Source of the DNA: Silurus meridionalis
Lineage: Eukaryota > Chordata > Actinopteri > Siluriformes > Siluridae
Assembly: GCF_014805685.1 (NCBI RefSeq)
Contig: NC_060887.1
Coordinates: 28,279,463 to 28,343,462 of the forward strand
Length of the DNA: 64,000 bases
Reading direction: 5' to 3'
Shown one piece after another: positions 26,257-57,369 of the stretch. The position numbers were made by a program, and so were the translations under genes. How positions within the stretch are numbered: position 1 is the first letter of the stretch; each line of letters starts with the position of its first letter. The notes under the pieces were generated by a model, which worked only from the letters and a program-made list of their open reading frames with translations, was not told where the DNA came from and searched no databases.

Positions 26257-27170
26257 TGTAATTTGATGAAGGCCTTTTCCCTTCTTTGTTTTTTTTGTTG
26301 TTTTTTTCAGAGAGATTATTGAAAAACCAAGTTGGGTTATGTTAGAGAGAAGGCCAGTTGCTCAGTCAAAAGGTATGCAGGCAGACTTGGATTTGACTTT
26401 TTATTTAGAATTTAGAGCAACATTTATGAATCAATGTGGACTGATTGGGGCTTTCTATTGGGATTGTTGCTATGGTAACAAGCTACATTTGTGGGTCTTT
26501 TGGCAATGGACAGACCGGGTGCTATCAGACTCAATTTCTTGTGATGAAAAGTAATGGGTACTGTTCCAGGAGTCCTTGCTATTTACGCAGATCTTTTTCA
26601 TTTCTTTTCAGGTTGAGAAGTAGTTTGACTAGGGTCCCTTACTCTGGTATTAAGAACACAGATATGCTTCAGTTCACTTCACTCACTATACTGTAGGCCC
26701 TTAAGTAGTGAACTCCCTGACACCATGCTGCATCTATGTAATGTTGAAAATTCTTCTGTAGTGGTTAATTGGCAGAGGAACAAAGATGCAGTTTGGGCTT
26801 TTGTTAAAGTCATAAAGAGGCGGAACAATTTTCAAAATATAGGACAGGCAGAAAAAACAGGTCACAACAAGTAGACTAAGTAGGAATGCAAATAGCTCAG
26901 AATCATCACATTCAAATCCTTGCCCAAAACTAAATAAATAATACATCGTTTAATAAGTTGATAACCTAGTGATACGATTTTTTCATTTCTTTGTATGATT
27001 TTGTGCTTAACCAACTTAACATAAACAATATGTCCACTGTACCAGAAGACAGATCTTATGTAACCAATCATTTCATAAATTGTTAAATAGAAGTTTTCAT
27101 TGGTCTAGGTTTCCAAGTGTTACCACAATATTGGCAATTTTACATTATTATTAGTATTACCTGAAATTAC
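26257..27170. other. Intergenic DNA, nothing recognised
   Basis: The last exon expected for the retinol dehydrogenase-like gene was sought here on the minus strand and not found. No repeat recognised. Confidence 0.45.
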
Positions 27171-29054
27171 CTGAAATAGCAGCCAAACTTTTTCTCTAAG
27201 CCCTCTGTCACAGCACAGTGGATGGATGTCTGTGCTCCCTGCCATGGTGTCTTCATTAGCAGTATGGAAAAGAATGTCAGCACAGAACTTAGCGGGGGGA
27301 ACTTAGACTTCACATGGCGGATCAGATCTGTATTAATCACTCCAGGGTGCAAGCTGTAGGAAGTCAACCCAGTACCTTTAAAACCACAAAGGTGTAAACA
27401 TACAATAATAACAGCATTATTTTAGGTAAAGCTTAGTACCATAAATGCTTTCTAACAATTTCTTGGAACAGTAATAGCCCACATATTATTAACACAAAAC
27501 TTATGGCAGTAACCACTTATTAGCTCAGCTATATTTTACCCTTCATCCGCCGAGCAAGTTCTCTGGAGAACAGCACATTGGCTAGCTTGCTTTGTTTATA
27601 GCTTTCCAGGGAGTTGTATGGCCTCTTGTCAAAAAATAGATCATCAATATGAATCTTTCCTAAGCAAAAATAATCACATAAAAATAAATGTTATTCATAT
27701 GGGTAATTTCTCCCTGTGCTGTCAGAGAATTATGGAAGTAAGGTCTGTTTATTAAGACAGTGTAGCCTAGAAACATATTTGTCAGGAATGTTGTCCTCAC
27801 TGAGCTTTTAATTAAAAACAGATTACCACCAGCATGTGCAATACTGGACACATTCACCACACGACTCGGGGCAGAGATCTTGAGAATTCCCAACAGAAGA
27901 TTGGTAAGTAAGGAATGGCCTAGCTAATTGACGGCTAGCTGTGTCTCAAATCCATCCTCTGTGATCCACTTGGGGCACAGCATTACACCTGTTACAAAAA
28001 AACACTTCTGTAAAGATTTACAGATCATCTCCTGACCTATTAGTCAAACAATACAATATTAAGGTAATTAGGCTAAAGGTAAAATCCAGGTAGATTCGTC
28101 ATTTCAGTGGAATACATTTTATGTAGTACTACTGTCAGGGAACCACTAGCCACGCCTCCCTCCAAGGCTCACACTCTCACTCACCGACACCTGTTTCCCA
28201 TTTTCCTATCCCCTTTATAAGGTCCCAATGCCCCCTCACTGACTGTCGGGTCTACTTGTTGCTTTCATAGATCACCCAGACGGCCTACCACTCATTTTCC
28301 TTACGCTTCCATGCTCCTGGCTACTCAAGATAAGTTTGTGTTTGCATGTTAAGTAAAGACATTGTGGTTTACTCCCGGTTTCTGACGCCTGGTCTATATC
28401 TGTGACAACTACTAACTTGACCTTAATAGATATTGCTAATTATTGTTTATATAAAAATGCATTATTTTAATATTATGTCTAACAAATAATTTGCACCCAA
28501 ATACAGCCTGGAAATTTATGGATTTTGGTACATTTTATACAGCTTAAATGTGGATTGACTTGTGTTTTTCACAGCTTTAAATGAAATACCTAACAGTTTT
28601 TATATATTTATAATTCAATTTTTAAATATATACAGTCAGGACTTTCCTGCATTGTTGATCAGAATATCCAGTCTTTCCTCTGTTGCTAAGAATTCTTTGG
28701 CAAACTCATGAATAGAATAAAGGGAGGCTAAATTCATGTGCCAAATGATCACTTTCCTGTGACCTGCCGAATCTCTTGCTTAGCTATGTCAGCCTGCCTC
28801 AGGTCCCGACAGGCCATCACAACTCGAGCACCTTAAATACATACACAAATAATGGGACAGAGGAGTATGACAACATTGCATGATGAGCATCTGTATGAAT
28901 TTTAAATTATGTCTCTCACCTCGACGAGCCAAATCCTTTGCTGTTTCCTTGCCAATACCAGTGTTGGCTCCGGTAATCATTACTGTTTTTCCATCAAGAC
29001 GTGCTCTACTTTTGCACATGCCACCAGCAATCCATTTTCGCATCAGCAAAATGC
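27171..29054 (-). pseudogene. Retinol dehydrogenase 11/12-like short-chain dehydrogenase, decayed gene
   Basis: RDH11/12-type enzymes are NADPH-dependent short-chain dehydrogenases of the endoplasmic reticulum that reduce retinaldehydes. Five exons are visible on the minus strand: A 28,920-29,054 with the cofactor motif TGANTGIG; B 28,647-28,831 (VVMACRDLRQADIA, ERLDILINNAG); C 27,827-27,988 (GFETQLAVN, SAPSRVVNVSS); D 27,540-27,659 with the active-site YKQSK; E 27,171-27,375 (SYSLHPGVINTDLIRH). Lesions: a 1-nt frameshift in exon B after RQVTG; a stop codon in exon C where the family has His (AVN-stop-LGH); and GA instead of GT at the donor after exon B. The first and last exons were not found. 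An LTR lies in the intron between B and C. Conserved flanking splice sites elsewhere suggest decay is fairly recent. Which member of the RDH11/12 group it came from is unclear. Confidence 0.8.
28133..28407. mobile_element. Solo LTR with 5-bp target-site duplication
   Basis: 275 bp starting TGTCAGGG and ending CTGTGACA, directly flanked on both sides by ACTAC (28,128-28,132 and 28,408-28,412). It contains a TATA-like 'CCCCTTTATAAGG' on the plus strand. TG...CA ends and a 5-bp duplication are the marks of an LTR left after recombination. Whether the parent was a Gypsy, Copia or retrovirus-like element cannot be told; no internal region remains. Confidence 0.75.
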
Positions 29055-29143
29055 CTAGAGGGGGAAAAGGGCCTAGATAGTTTAAAAAACAATAAAGATT
29101 CTTACTTATCATACCACCTGTAAACACCTGTCATTCTGATATA

Positions 29144-29200
<57 letters not shown>

Positions 29201-29203
29201 TTT
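29144..29203. repeat. (TA)n followed by T-tract
   Basis: About 38 bp of TA units passing into about 20 T residues. Confidence 0.9.
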
Positions 29204-29319
29204 ATACAAATATAAATTATTAAGAAATAATAAAAATACCTGGTTTAGTAAAGCATTTATTAAACCAGCTGTTTCTTGAAGAATATACTGTTTGTAGTGC
29301 CTCGTACTACAAAGAATTT

Positions 29320-30536
29320 GCCATGGTTGGAAAAGAAAGCCTCTGAGATAAAGTTGTAAAAAGGCACAAGTTAGGAGAAGGCCACAAAAAGGTTTTGAAG
29401 GCTTTAGCTGTGCCTCTGTGTACTGTTCAGAGAATCACTAAGAAGAAAACTCGTGCCACCAACACGTTGCCTAGATTAGGTCATCCAACATTGTTTGGAG
29501 TAGCTACAGTACCAAAAGGCCAAAGGTCTCAATGATCCTAAGGAAGGTGAGAAATCAGCCCAGAACTACACGGGAGGAGCTGGTCAATGACCTGAAAAGA
29601 GCTGGGACCACCGTTTCCAAGGTTACTGTTGGTAATACACTAAGACGTCATGGTTTGAAATCATGCATGGCACGGAAGGTTCCCCTGCTTAAACCAGCAC
29701 ATGTCCAGGCACGTCTTAAGTTTGCCAATGACCATTTGGATGATCCACAGGAGTCATGGGAGAAAGTCATGAGGTCAGATGAGACCAAAATAGAACTTTT
29801 GGGTCATAATTCCACTAAATGTGTTTGGAGGAAGAAGAATGATGAGTACCATCCCAAGAACACCATCCCTACTGTGAAGCATGGATGTGGTAGCATCATG
29901 CTTTTGGGGTGTTTTTCTGCACATGGGACAGGGCGACTGCACTGTATTAAGGAGAGGATGACCGGGGCCATGTATTGCGAGATTTTGGGAAACAACCTCC
30001 TTCCCTCAGTTAGAGCATTGAAGATGGGTCGAGGCTGGGTCTTCCAACATGACAATGACCCAAAGCACACAGCCAGGATAAACAAGGAGTGGCTCTGAAA
30101 GAAGCATATCAAGGTTCTGGCATGGCCTAGCCAGTCTCCAGACCTAAACCCAATAGAGAATCTTTGGATGGAGCTCAAACTCCGTGTTTCTCAGCGACAG
30201 GCCAGAAACCTGACTGATCTAGAGAAGATCTGTGTGGAGGAGTGGGCCAAAATTCCTCCTGCAGTGTGTGCAAACCTGGTGAAAAACTACAGGAAACGTT
30301 TGACCTCTGTAATTGCAAACAAAGGCTACTGTACTCAATATTAACATTGACTTTCTCAGGTGTTCAAATACTTATTTGCAGCTGTATCATGCAAATAAAA
30401 AAAAATGGATTTTTTTTTTTTAGATTATGTCTCTCATAGTGGACATGCACCTACGATGACAATTTCAGACCCCTCCATGATTTCTAAGTGGGAGAACTTG
30501 CAAAATAGCAGGGTGTTTAAATACTTAATTTCCTCA

Positions 30537-30538
<2 letters not shown>
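29320..30538 (+). mobile_element. Chimeric Tc1-like transposon relic
   Basis: Two parts of Tc1 transposases lie in tandem in the same direction but in different frames. 29,323-29,520 encodes an N-terminal helix-turn-helix-like segment (VVKRHKLGEGHKKVLKALA, then NTLPRLGHP), with one stop. From about 29,522 the sequence matches the element at 21,957-23,556 and keeps an open frame, 29,532-30,098 (188 residues), with the first Asp in [10 protein letters not shown] and the second in [11 protein letters not shown] stop (TGA, 30,096) comes where the relative has a frame of its own, so the C-terminus with the last acidic residue is cut off. The right terminal repeat ends at 30,538; no left terminal repeat was found. 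Confidence 0.75.
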
Positions 30539-30604
<66 letters not shown>

Positions 30605-30632
30605 TGAGGAAATTAAGTATTTAAACACCCTG

Positions 30633-30703
<71 letters not shown>
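30539..30703. repeat. Palindrome: two (TA)n tracts around an inverted copy of the Tc1 terminus
   Basis: The Tc1 end at 30,505-30,538 is followed by about 62 bp of TA. Then, at 30,601-30,634, an inverted copy of the same end (CAGTGAGGAAATTAAGTATT...) appears, and then about 68 bp more TA. The inverted copy shares the private changes of the adjacent end. Confidence 0.9.
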
Positions 30704-30710
<7 letters not shown>

Positions 30711-30718
30711 GTCCAACT

Positions 30719-30817
30719 CAACAGGTCAAACTTAAACCTGCTCAGGAACAGGCCTATCTTACATGTGGCTAAATTAAGACAGGCCTGTTCCTGAGCAGGT
30801 TTGAGTTAGACCTGTTG
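30719..30817. repeat. Inverted repeat with 43-nt arms, potential hairpin
   Basis: Arms 30,719-30,761 and 30,775-30,817 are inverse copies with three mismatches (both include ACCTGCTCAGGAACAGGCCT), separated by a 13-nt loop. No coding potential. It may be a miniature inverted-repeat element. Confidence 0.85.
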
Positions 30818-31725
30818 CTTTGATAATTGTTCACATGTTTGAGTGGGTCTTGTTGTGGCTCTGATGTTAAAAAAGTAATATGTAACAAAATTTCAATTAA
30901 CATGGTGAAAATAATTATTCATTTACTTTTATCAGTAACTTTCTGCCAGTTTTTGCTTCAAAATCTTAAAATCTTTGAGCTATAACTCTAAAAATGTTTT
31001 AGAAATTATATTAATGTAAGAATTGTGCGTGGATACTAAAGTGAGATTATTTCTCTAATAACATTTACAGACACCAACAAGCTCCTCTTTCCAACTTTAT
31101 TTTCTTTTTTTTTAATCCGCCGTCCTCCTCTGCACACCCCAAGAGACCCTGCTTGCTCGCATCATTCCTTCAAAATCCAAGTCCATCCAGAAATACATTA
31201 TTTTCAGTGTCAAAATACAAGGTAAACGATTTTCTTAATTTAAAGCATTCTTTAAATTCAATCTACAAATATTTTCACTTTTACACTTATACAACAGTAA
31301 AAAACTGGACTCCTTGGTATTGTACTATTTACCAGCCAATCATAGAGATGCCGATCGTGGTTTCTTGACATATATTATTATAAATATTATTATAAATATC
31401 TTAAACAGCTTAATCCTGATTATTATATTGCATGTGTGTTCTAAAAGCCCAAATAGCCAGAATTTTATTACCATGATTAGATGATCTTGGATGTGTAATT
31501 TGATCTTGGATGTAGCTAGAGATATATGAAGAAAGGGCCCTAGGTGCAGCCAGTGCTTAGATAATAGTAGCCTGTTATATGATTAATAAATACAAGTGTA
31601 TTCCATATGTACAAAAACATAACTTTATCCTCCTCTTAATGGCACAGTGCTCATTACAGTACATGATTTAAAAGACAAAGAAGTGTGTATGACTTACCGA
31701 CCACTATGATCGCAAGCGCTGAGAC
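30818..31725. other. Intergenic DNA, nothing recognised
   Basis: No gene or known repeat recognised. Confidence 0.45.
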
Positions 31726-31729
31726 ACTC

Positions 31730-32500
31730 TGCACGTATACAAATGAGAATGAACGTAATTGAGATTGATCAGTCTGGAAAAGATTATAAAGCCATTTCTT
31801 AAGCTTTGGGACACCAGCGAACCACAGTCGGAGCCATTATTTACAAATTACAAAAGACCCCACAACAACACCCAAAGATGAAAACCGCTGCTGAGCAAAA
31901 AGAACATAAAGGCTCATCTTAGATTTGCTAGAAAACATCTTGATGATCCCCAAGACTTTTGGAAAAATACTCTGTGGATTAATGAGACAAAAGTTGAACT
32001 TTTTGAAAGGTGTGTCCCATTACGTCTGGTGTAAAAGTAACACCGCATTTCATACCATCATACCAACAGTAAAATATGGTGTTGGTAGTGTGATGATCTG
32101 GGGCTGTTTTGCTGCTTCAGGACCTGAAAGAATTGCTATGATAAATAGAACCATGAATTTTGCTGTTTACCAAAAAAAAAATCCTGAAGGAGAATGTTTA
32201 GCCATCGGTTCGTGACCTCAAGCTGAAGTAAACTTTGGTTCTGCAGCAGGATAATGATCCAAAACACACCAGCAAGTCCACCTCTGAATAGCTGAAAAAA
32301 AACAAAATGAAGACTGAAGTGGCCTAGTCAAAGTCCTGACCTGAATCCTATTGAGATGCTGTGGCATGACCTTCCAAAGGCGAAAATCCTCCAATGTGGC
32401 TGAATTACAACAATTTTGCATAGATGAGTGGAGCAATATTCCTCCACAGCGCTGTAACAGACTTATTGCAAATTATCTCAAATGCTTGATTGCAGTTGTT
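31730..32500 (+). mobile_element. Decayed Tc1-like transposase, another family
   Basis: Plus-strand relic. Fragments read HLRFARKHLDDPQDFWKN near 31,912-31,968, then the first Asp region (WINETKVELF, where the Asp is replaced by Asn), VKYGVGSVMIWGCFAASGPE (32,071-32,130) and 'QDNDPKHTS' (32,248-32,275). There are several frameshifts and stops. Its right end is replaced by the palindromic element at 32,503. Confidence 0.75.
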
Positions 32501-32502
32501 TA

Positions 32503-32587
32503 CACTGTAAACTAAAAAAAAATTGTCATTGTATTATTTATTTAAAGTAGTAAATAAAACAATGACAATTTTTTTGAGTTTACAGTG
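32503..32587. mobile_element. 85-bp palindromic MITE flanked by TA
   Basis: CACTGTAAACT on the left and its inverse GAGTTTACAGTG-like end on the right, with inverse arms of about 35 nt on each side (ATTGTCATTG / CAATGACAAT) and TA on both flanks. This is the structure of a Tc1/mariner-type miniature element. Confidence 0.8.
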
Positions 32588-32639
32588 TATGTACAATTCC
32601 CCCTGAAAAATGAACCATCAAAAGGAGAAAGTAAAACAA

Positions 32640-33283
32640 ATTTATAGTAGTATAATAGTAAGTGAAGCTTGTATATTATATAGATTCATCACACACAGAC
32701 TGATATAGTTTTTATTTCTTTTAAATGTGATTTTCGCTCAAATCTCAAAATAATTTAATACTTCATAAGACCAGTCAAAAAAACATTTTTAATGAATTGT
32801 TGGCCTTCTAAAAAGTATGTTCCTTTACTGTATATGAACTCAATACTTGGAAGGGGGTCCTTTTGCCTTAATTACTGCCTTACTGACTCCCCAAACCACC
32901 ACTGACTGTGCAAACTTTACACTGGACCTCAAGCAAGTTGGATTCTGTGCCTGTGTCTTGCACTCCCCATGATTGTGTCACCTGAACCAGACTGAGACAC
33001 TCAAAGGCTCAGGAAACCTTTGCAGGTGTTTGGAATTACTGAGCTGATTAAAGTGTGACGCCACAAGTCTCCAATAGTGAACTTTTTACAATATTCTAAT
33101 TTTCTGAGATTCTGAATTTTGGGTTTTCATTAGCTGTAAGCCATAATCATCAAATTAAAAGAAATAAACACTTGAAATATATTAGTCTGTGTGTGATGAA
33201 TCTATACAATGAGTTTCACTTTTTGTATTGAATTTTTAAAATAAAATTTTTTTAATGATATTCTAATTTATTAAGATGCACCT
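32640..33283. mobile_element. Internally deleted Tc1-like element, same family as 5,141-6,050
   Basis: Inverse blocks containing AGATTCATCACACACAGACT occur near 32,682-32,701 and (inverted) 33,184-33,205. The right end reads TTAAGATGCACCTG before GTGTA. No transposase remains. A (TA)n tract follows at 33,334-33,390. Confidence 0.65.
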
Positions 33284-33332
33284 GTGTGTATATATACATA
33301 TATACAAAAATACATACATTATGAGGAAAACC

Positions 33333-33333
<1 letters not shown>

Positions 33334-33390
<57 letters not shown>
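33334..33390. repeat. (TA)n microsatellite
   Basis: About 57 bp of TA units, followed by a C-run. Confidence 0.95.
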
Positions 33391-33391
<1 letters not shown>

Positions 33392-33929
33392 TTTCCCCCC
33401 CCATGCCCACATAGACCATTACTTTGTGCACCAGGTAGCCTGCAAGGACCACATGAGTTTTCTAAAAAAAATAGCTGTTTCCTACTTTAAATCATTGTTG
33501 ACAATTATTATGAGAAATCATTAACATGATCAGTGTCTTCACATAGATGAATATCATTAATTATTAATAATAACATATAATAAAAGGTAAATTGAGCAAA
33601 TTTGTTATTTCAGATCAAACTGAAAACTGTGTGTATCAAACTGGTAGCCCTTCACATTACAATGTAATCGGTACCCAAGAAGTAGCTCTCAGTTTCAAAA
33701 AGGTTGGTGACCCCTGTGCAACTGTGTCACAGTATTCAATCAGCCTGTGCTAAAAGGGCTTCCAAAACATCACCATCTTAGCACTGTATTGTTTGTTATT
33801 CTTTAATGGGTTTTAATGCATCTGCATAATACTTTGTAATGCAAAATATGTCTACGCATGAGAGCCATGATTCTGAATACGATTCTGATTGAGATATATC
33901 AGGCTAAGTATACATTTGCATGTACAGTT

Positions 33930-34800
33930 GATTGCTCTGAGGACTAGAAGAACGGCATGCTTCTTTCTCTTGTCGCGCCTGACCTCGTCCTATCAGACAC
34001 CATCTTCCCGAGTGTGCGCCATTTTAACCCCAGGACGCGTATCTGTCAAAAGGACGAAAGATGGCCCGCCATTGCTCAGCCAATAATTGCACACCTAACA
34101 CACAATCCTCCATCCCTTAATGGCGTCTTAATGAGCTCGCTGTTTGGCTGTACAAGCACAGGAAGGTGTGCTGGTCTAATTATAAACACACAGTGTGATG
34201 GAGCAGAGCCGTGTGATTGTATCAGGAGGATTTAAACACACACATGTAGAATATGTGCACTGCACAATGGTTATTGGAAATCTGATATTTAACGCGCAGG
34301 CTTCCATTGTGGTTCATTGTTCCCTAAACAAACTAATAGCGCTTCCTGCGAGCGCGCAGCCAATCAGCACGTGGCGCCGGGGCCGGATGTGACGCAGGCG
34401 GAGACGCAACCGTCGGTCGGTGTTCCTGAAAACGGAAAATCATCACGATGTCTGGTCGGTGACGTGCCGGTTGTTTCTTCTTGGTTATGATCGAGTGTGG
34501 GGTGCTTTCGCAGACACGCGTGTGGAAAGTGAGTAACGGTCCACGACGCGCTGTTTGTAACGGGGATTGGCTGCTGCGCGCGCGTTACAAATTCGCAATT
34601 TTATCCAGCCTGCGCATTGAACAAAGTGCGGAGGGTTACAGCGGTGTAAAGCGGCCGCTGGCTCCTGCTCCGCCGTGCGAATCAATTGAGGTCGTGCAAT
34701 TTTCGGGAAGAGTCACATACTTGTTCCGACACGTTAAAGAAAGAAAGAAAGCACTTGTTTATTCGTTGTGTTGTACAACCTAAAAGTTACACTGGCGGGC
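33930..34800 (+). promoter_or_regulatory. pogz: pogz promoter, CpG-rich, with probable non-coding exon 1
   Basis: A CG-rich block in AT-rich surroundings. It has a CCAAT motif (CAGCCAATCAGCACG, near 34,357) and several GCGC/CGCG clusters (34,340-34,420 and 34,540-34,680). A good splice donor, GGAAA/GTGAGTAAC, after 34,528 could end a non-coding first exon, since the first coding exon starts at 35,303 with only four bases before its ATG. No TATA box seen. A TATA-less housekeeping-type promoter is likely. Confidence 0.6.
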
Positions 34801-35306
34801 TTTTAAATCCTTCATAACAGCTTCTGTTGTGTTATTGTGATACAGGACAGGAACTACTTTTTTCTCCGCCCCTTTACAGTCTCTGTCGTTTCAGAATTTC
34901 CCATGGATTTGACTACAGTAAAGGGTCGATGCAGAGAGCTGCAGGAATCTAGTTAATGTCTGTGCTGTTCAGTGCATAATGTCAAAATAATAAAAGAAAA
35001 TAATAAATGTGTGCATTTCAATCTGTCACAATGGAAAGTGTCAAAGTTAATTTGCATTAATTAAGACTGTTTTTATTATAATAAGATGATTAGGAACAAT
35101 TTTTGTGATGTTTTGTAAGTTTGTTATAGTACAATAATTAGGAATATATTTTGTGTTGAGTGGCACAATACAGTAATAATTTGTATTATATATATTCTCC
35201 AATGATGTTCTAATTCAGTTTAAGTATTACAATATATGGCAGAAACAAAGTGTAATGATTAAAATGCATGTTCATTTTTGACACTTACTTTCTTCATTGC
35301 AGTAAA

Positions 35307-55856
<20,550 letters not shown>

Positions 55857-56312
55857 TCAAATTGATAATTTGCTACAGGTATTTTAAAGAAATGGTTAAC
55901 ATAGCCAGTAATTATTTAATGTCAAATTATGGCTAATAATTATTCTGAGCTGAACTTGTCTTAACCTCCATTCAAATTTTATTCCATAAGACTATAGTTG
56001 ATGAGAATAGATGTGTTGATCCTTTTTTAAACTATTTGTACTTCCTTCCAGATTGTAACTATTTTTTCATTTATGCTATTGGATGTGAATCTCTTGTATA
56101 TAAATGGTTTGTTTCATCCATCCAAGTAAACATGGATCATGTTTTTTACCCATATGTCTTTGTGCTAATGATCATAATGACCACTGGGTGTAAACTGAAA
56201 TAGTGAAATGTGAAGAGATGAGACTTTATTTGCTTTGGATTTACTTTGCCAGAAACATTTACAGTTCTTCCTCTAAACGAGTTATTTTCTGCTTGCTTTT
56301 ATTTATTTAAAA

Positions 56313-56318
56313 AATAAA
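56313..56318 (+). terminator. pogz: Probable pogz polyadenylation signal
   Basis: AATAAA about 460 bases after the pogz stop codon. No other strong candidate was picked out before it, so the 3' UTR is probably 55,857 to about 56,335. Confidence 0.5.
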
Positions 56319-56390
56319 CAGATTATTTAAAACATCCAAACTTATCATTGTTAAAGGTACATGGAGTTCAACTATCATTATGCAAAGTAT

Positions 56391-56530
56391 ACATTTACAT
56401 TTATGATATTTAGATGTTGTCTTTATCCAGAGAGGCAATGTCATTTATGCTGCCATTAAGTTAAGGGTTAAGGGATTTGTTCAAAAGACCAATAGTGGCA
56501 GCTTGGTATTGCTGGGATTTGACAACCTTT
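56391..56530 (+). repeat. Fragment of fish SINE-like repeat
   Basis: ACATTTACATTTATGATATT, TTATCCAGAGAGGCA and AGTGGCAGCTTGGTATTGCT match the repeat also seen in inverse or shorter form elsewhere in the window. Confidence 0.45.
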
Positions 56531-56839
56531 TATTAAAAAGTCTAATCACTGAATAATGCTTCCCACTTCACTTCCCAGTTTCTGAACAAATAATTCTGTG
56601 GATGACACGATTTTTGGACAAATAATTCCGAGGATGACCCCCTGTTCCTTAAGTTTGTAGGACATGTAGGTTATTTTGAGTTTAGTTTTATTTGTGCCAA
56701 TTTAGTTTCTGTAATTATTATAAATGTTTTGTTTGGTGTCTTTCTATGAACCTGTGTAGCCCAATAGTAGATTTTTCTTTTCCATTATACATGACCAGTT
56801 CATCATATACCACATACACAATTACTTCACCTGATGTCT

Positions 56840-57110
56840 TAAGTTGGTCAGCATGGTGGTAAAGCAGAGAGTATTGATTGCTCTCATCTCATAGGTCTGT
56901 GTTTGAATCCTAAATTTGGCTACATTCTGTTGGAGTTGCCTGATTTTTATTTTATTTTTCCTGCATCCATGGGGGTTTTCTTGTGGCCGTTCCTCCAAAA
57001 ACATGCTCAAAATTTGCCTTATGGTCTTAAAGTTTCGGACGAAGGTGGTCATTGAGCTTAAGGTCAGGGCTTTAGGCAAGCCACTAGAATTGTTTTACAC
57101 TATCATTGAC
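56840..57110 (+). repeat. Fragment of interspersed repeat, as at 17,050-17,215
   Basis: Shares the 'TGTTTGAATCCTAAATTTGG' box and a 'GGGTTTTC...CCTCCAAAAACATGC' region with fish repeats of this type. Decayed. Confidence 0.35.
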
Positions 57111-57270
57111 AAACCATGTTTTTATGAACCTTTGTGCACAAGATTATTACAACACAATAATATTTGGTATTCATTCTCCATTGAAAGAAAATCTTAATGT
57201 TAGAATACGACATTCTAAACAATGTTATGCTTTCAGATTTGTGGCAACACTTTTAAGATAAGTTAGATAT

Positions 57271-57330
57271 ACACTGACCAGGCATAACATTATGACCACC
57301 TGCCTACTATTGTGTTCCGAATTTTCTGCC
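57271..57330 (+). mobile_element. Orphan terminal repeat of a Tc1/mariner-like family
   Basis: ACTGACCAGGCATAACATTA then TGACCACCTGCCTACTATTG: the left end of the family whose right end is at 19,470-19,505. No transposase follows. Confidence 0.6.
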
Positions 57331-57369
57331 CAAACAGTCCTTCATTCAACATTCCGACATTCAATTACA

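Noticed and set aside
29532..30098. Tc1 frame as a functional transposase gene
   Set aside because: It lacks the N-terminal DNA-binding part in frame, the C-terminal acidic residue and a left terminal repeat.
34481..34783. A 100-residue open frame in the pogz promoter
   Set aside because: Long frames are expected by chance in CG-rich DNA, and it has no family similarity; the region is better explained as a promoter with a non-coding exon.
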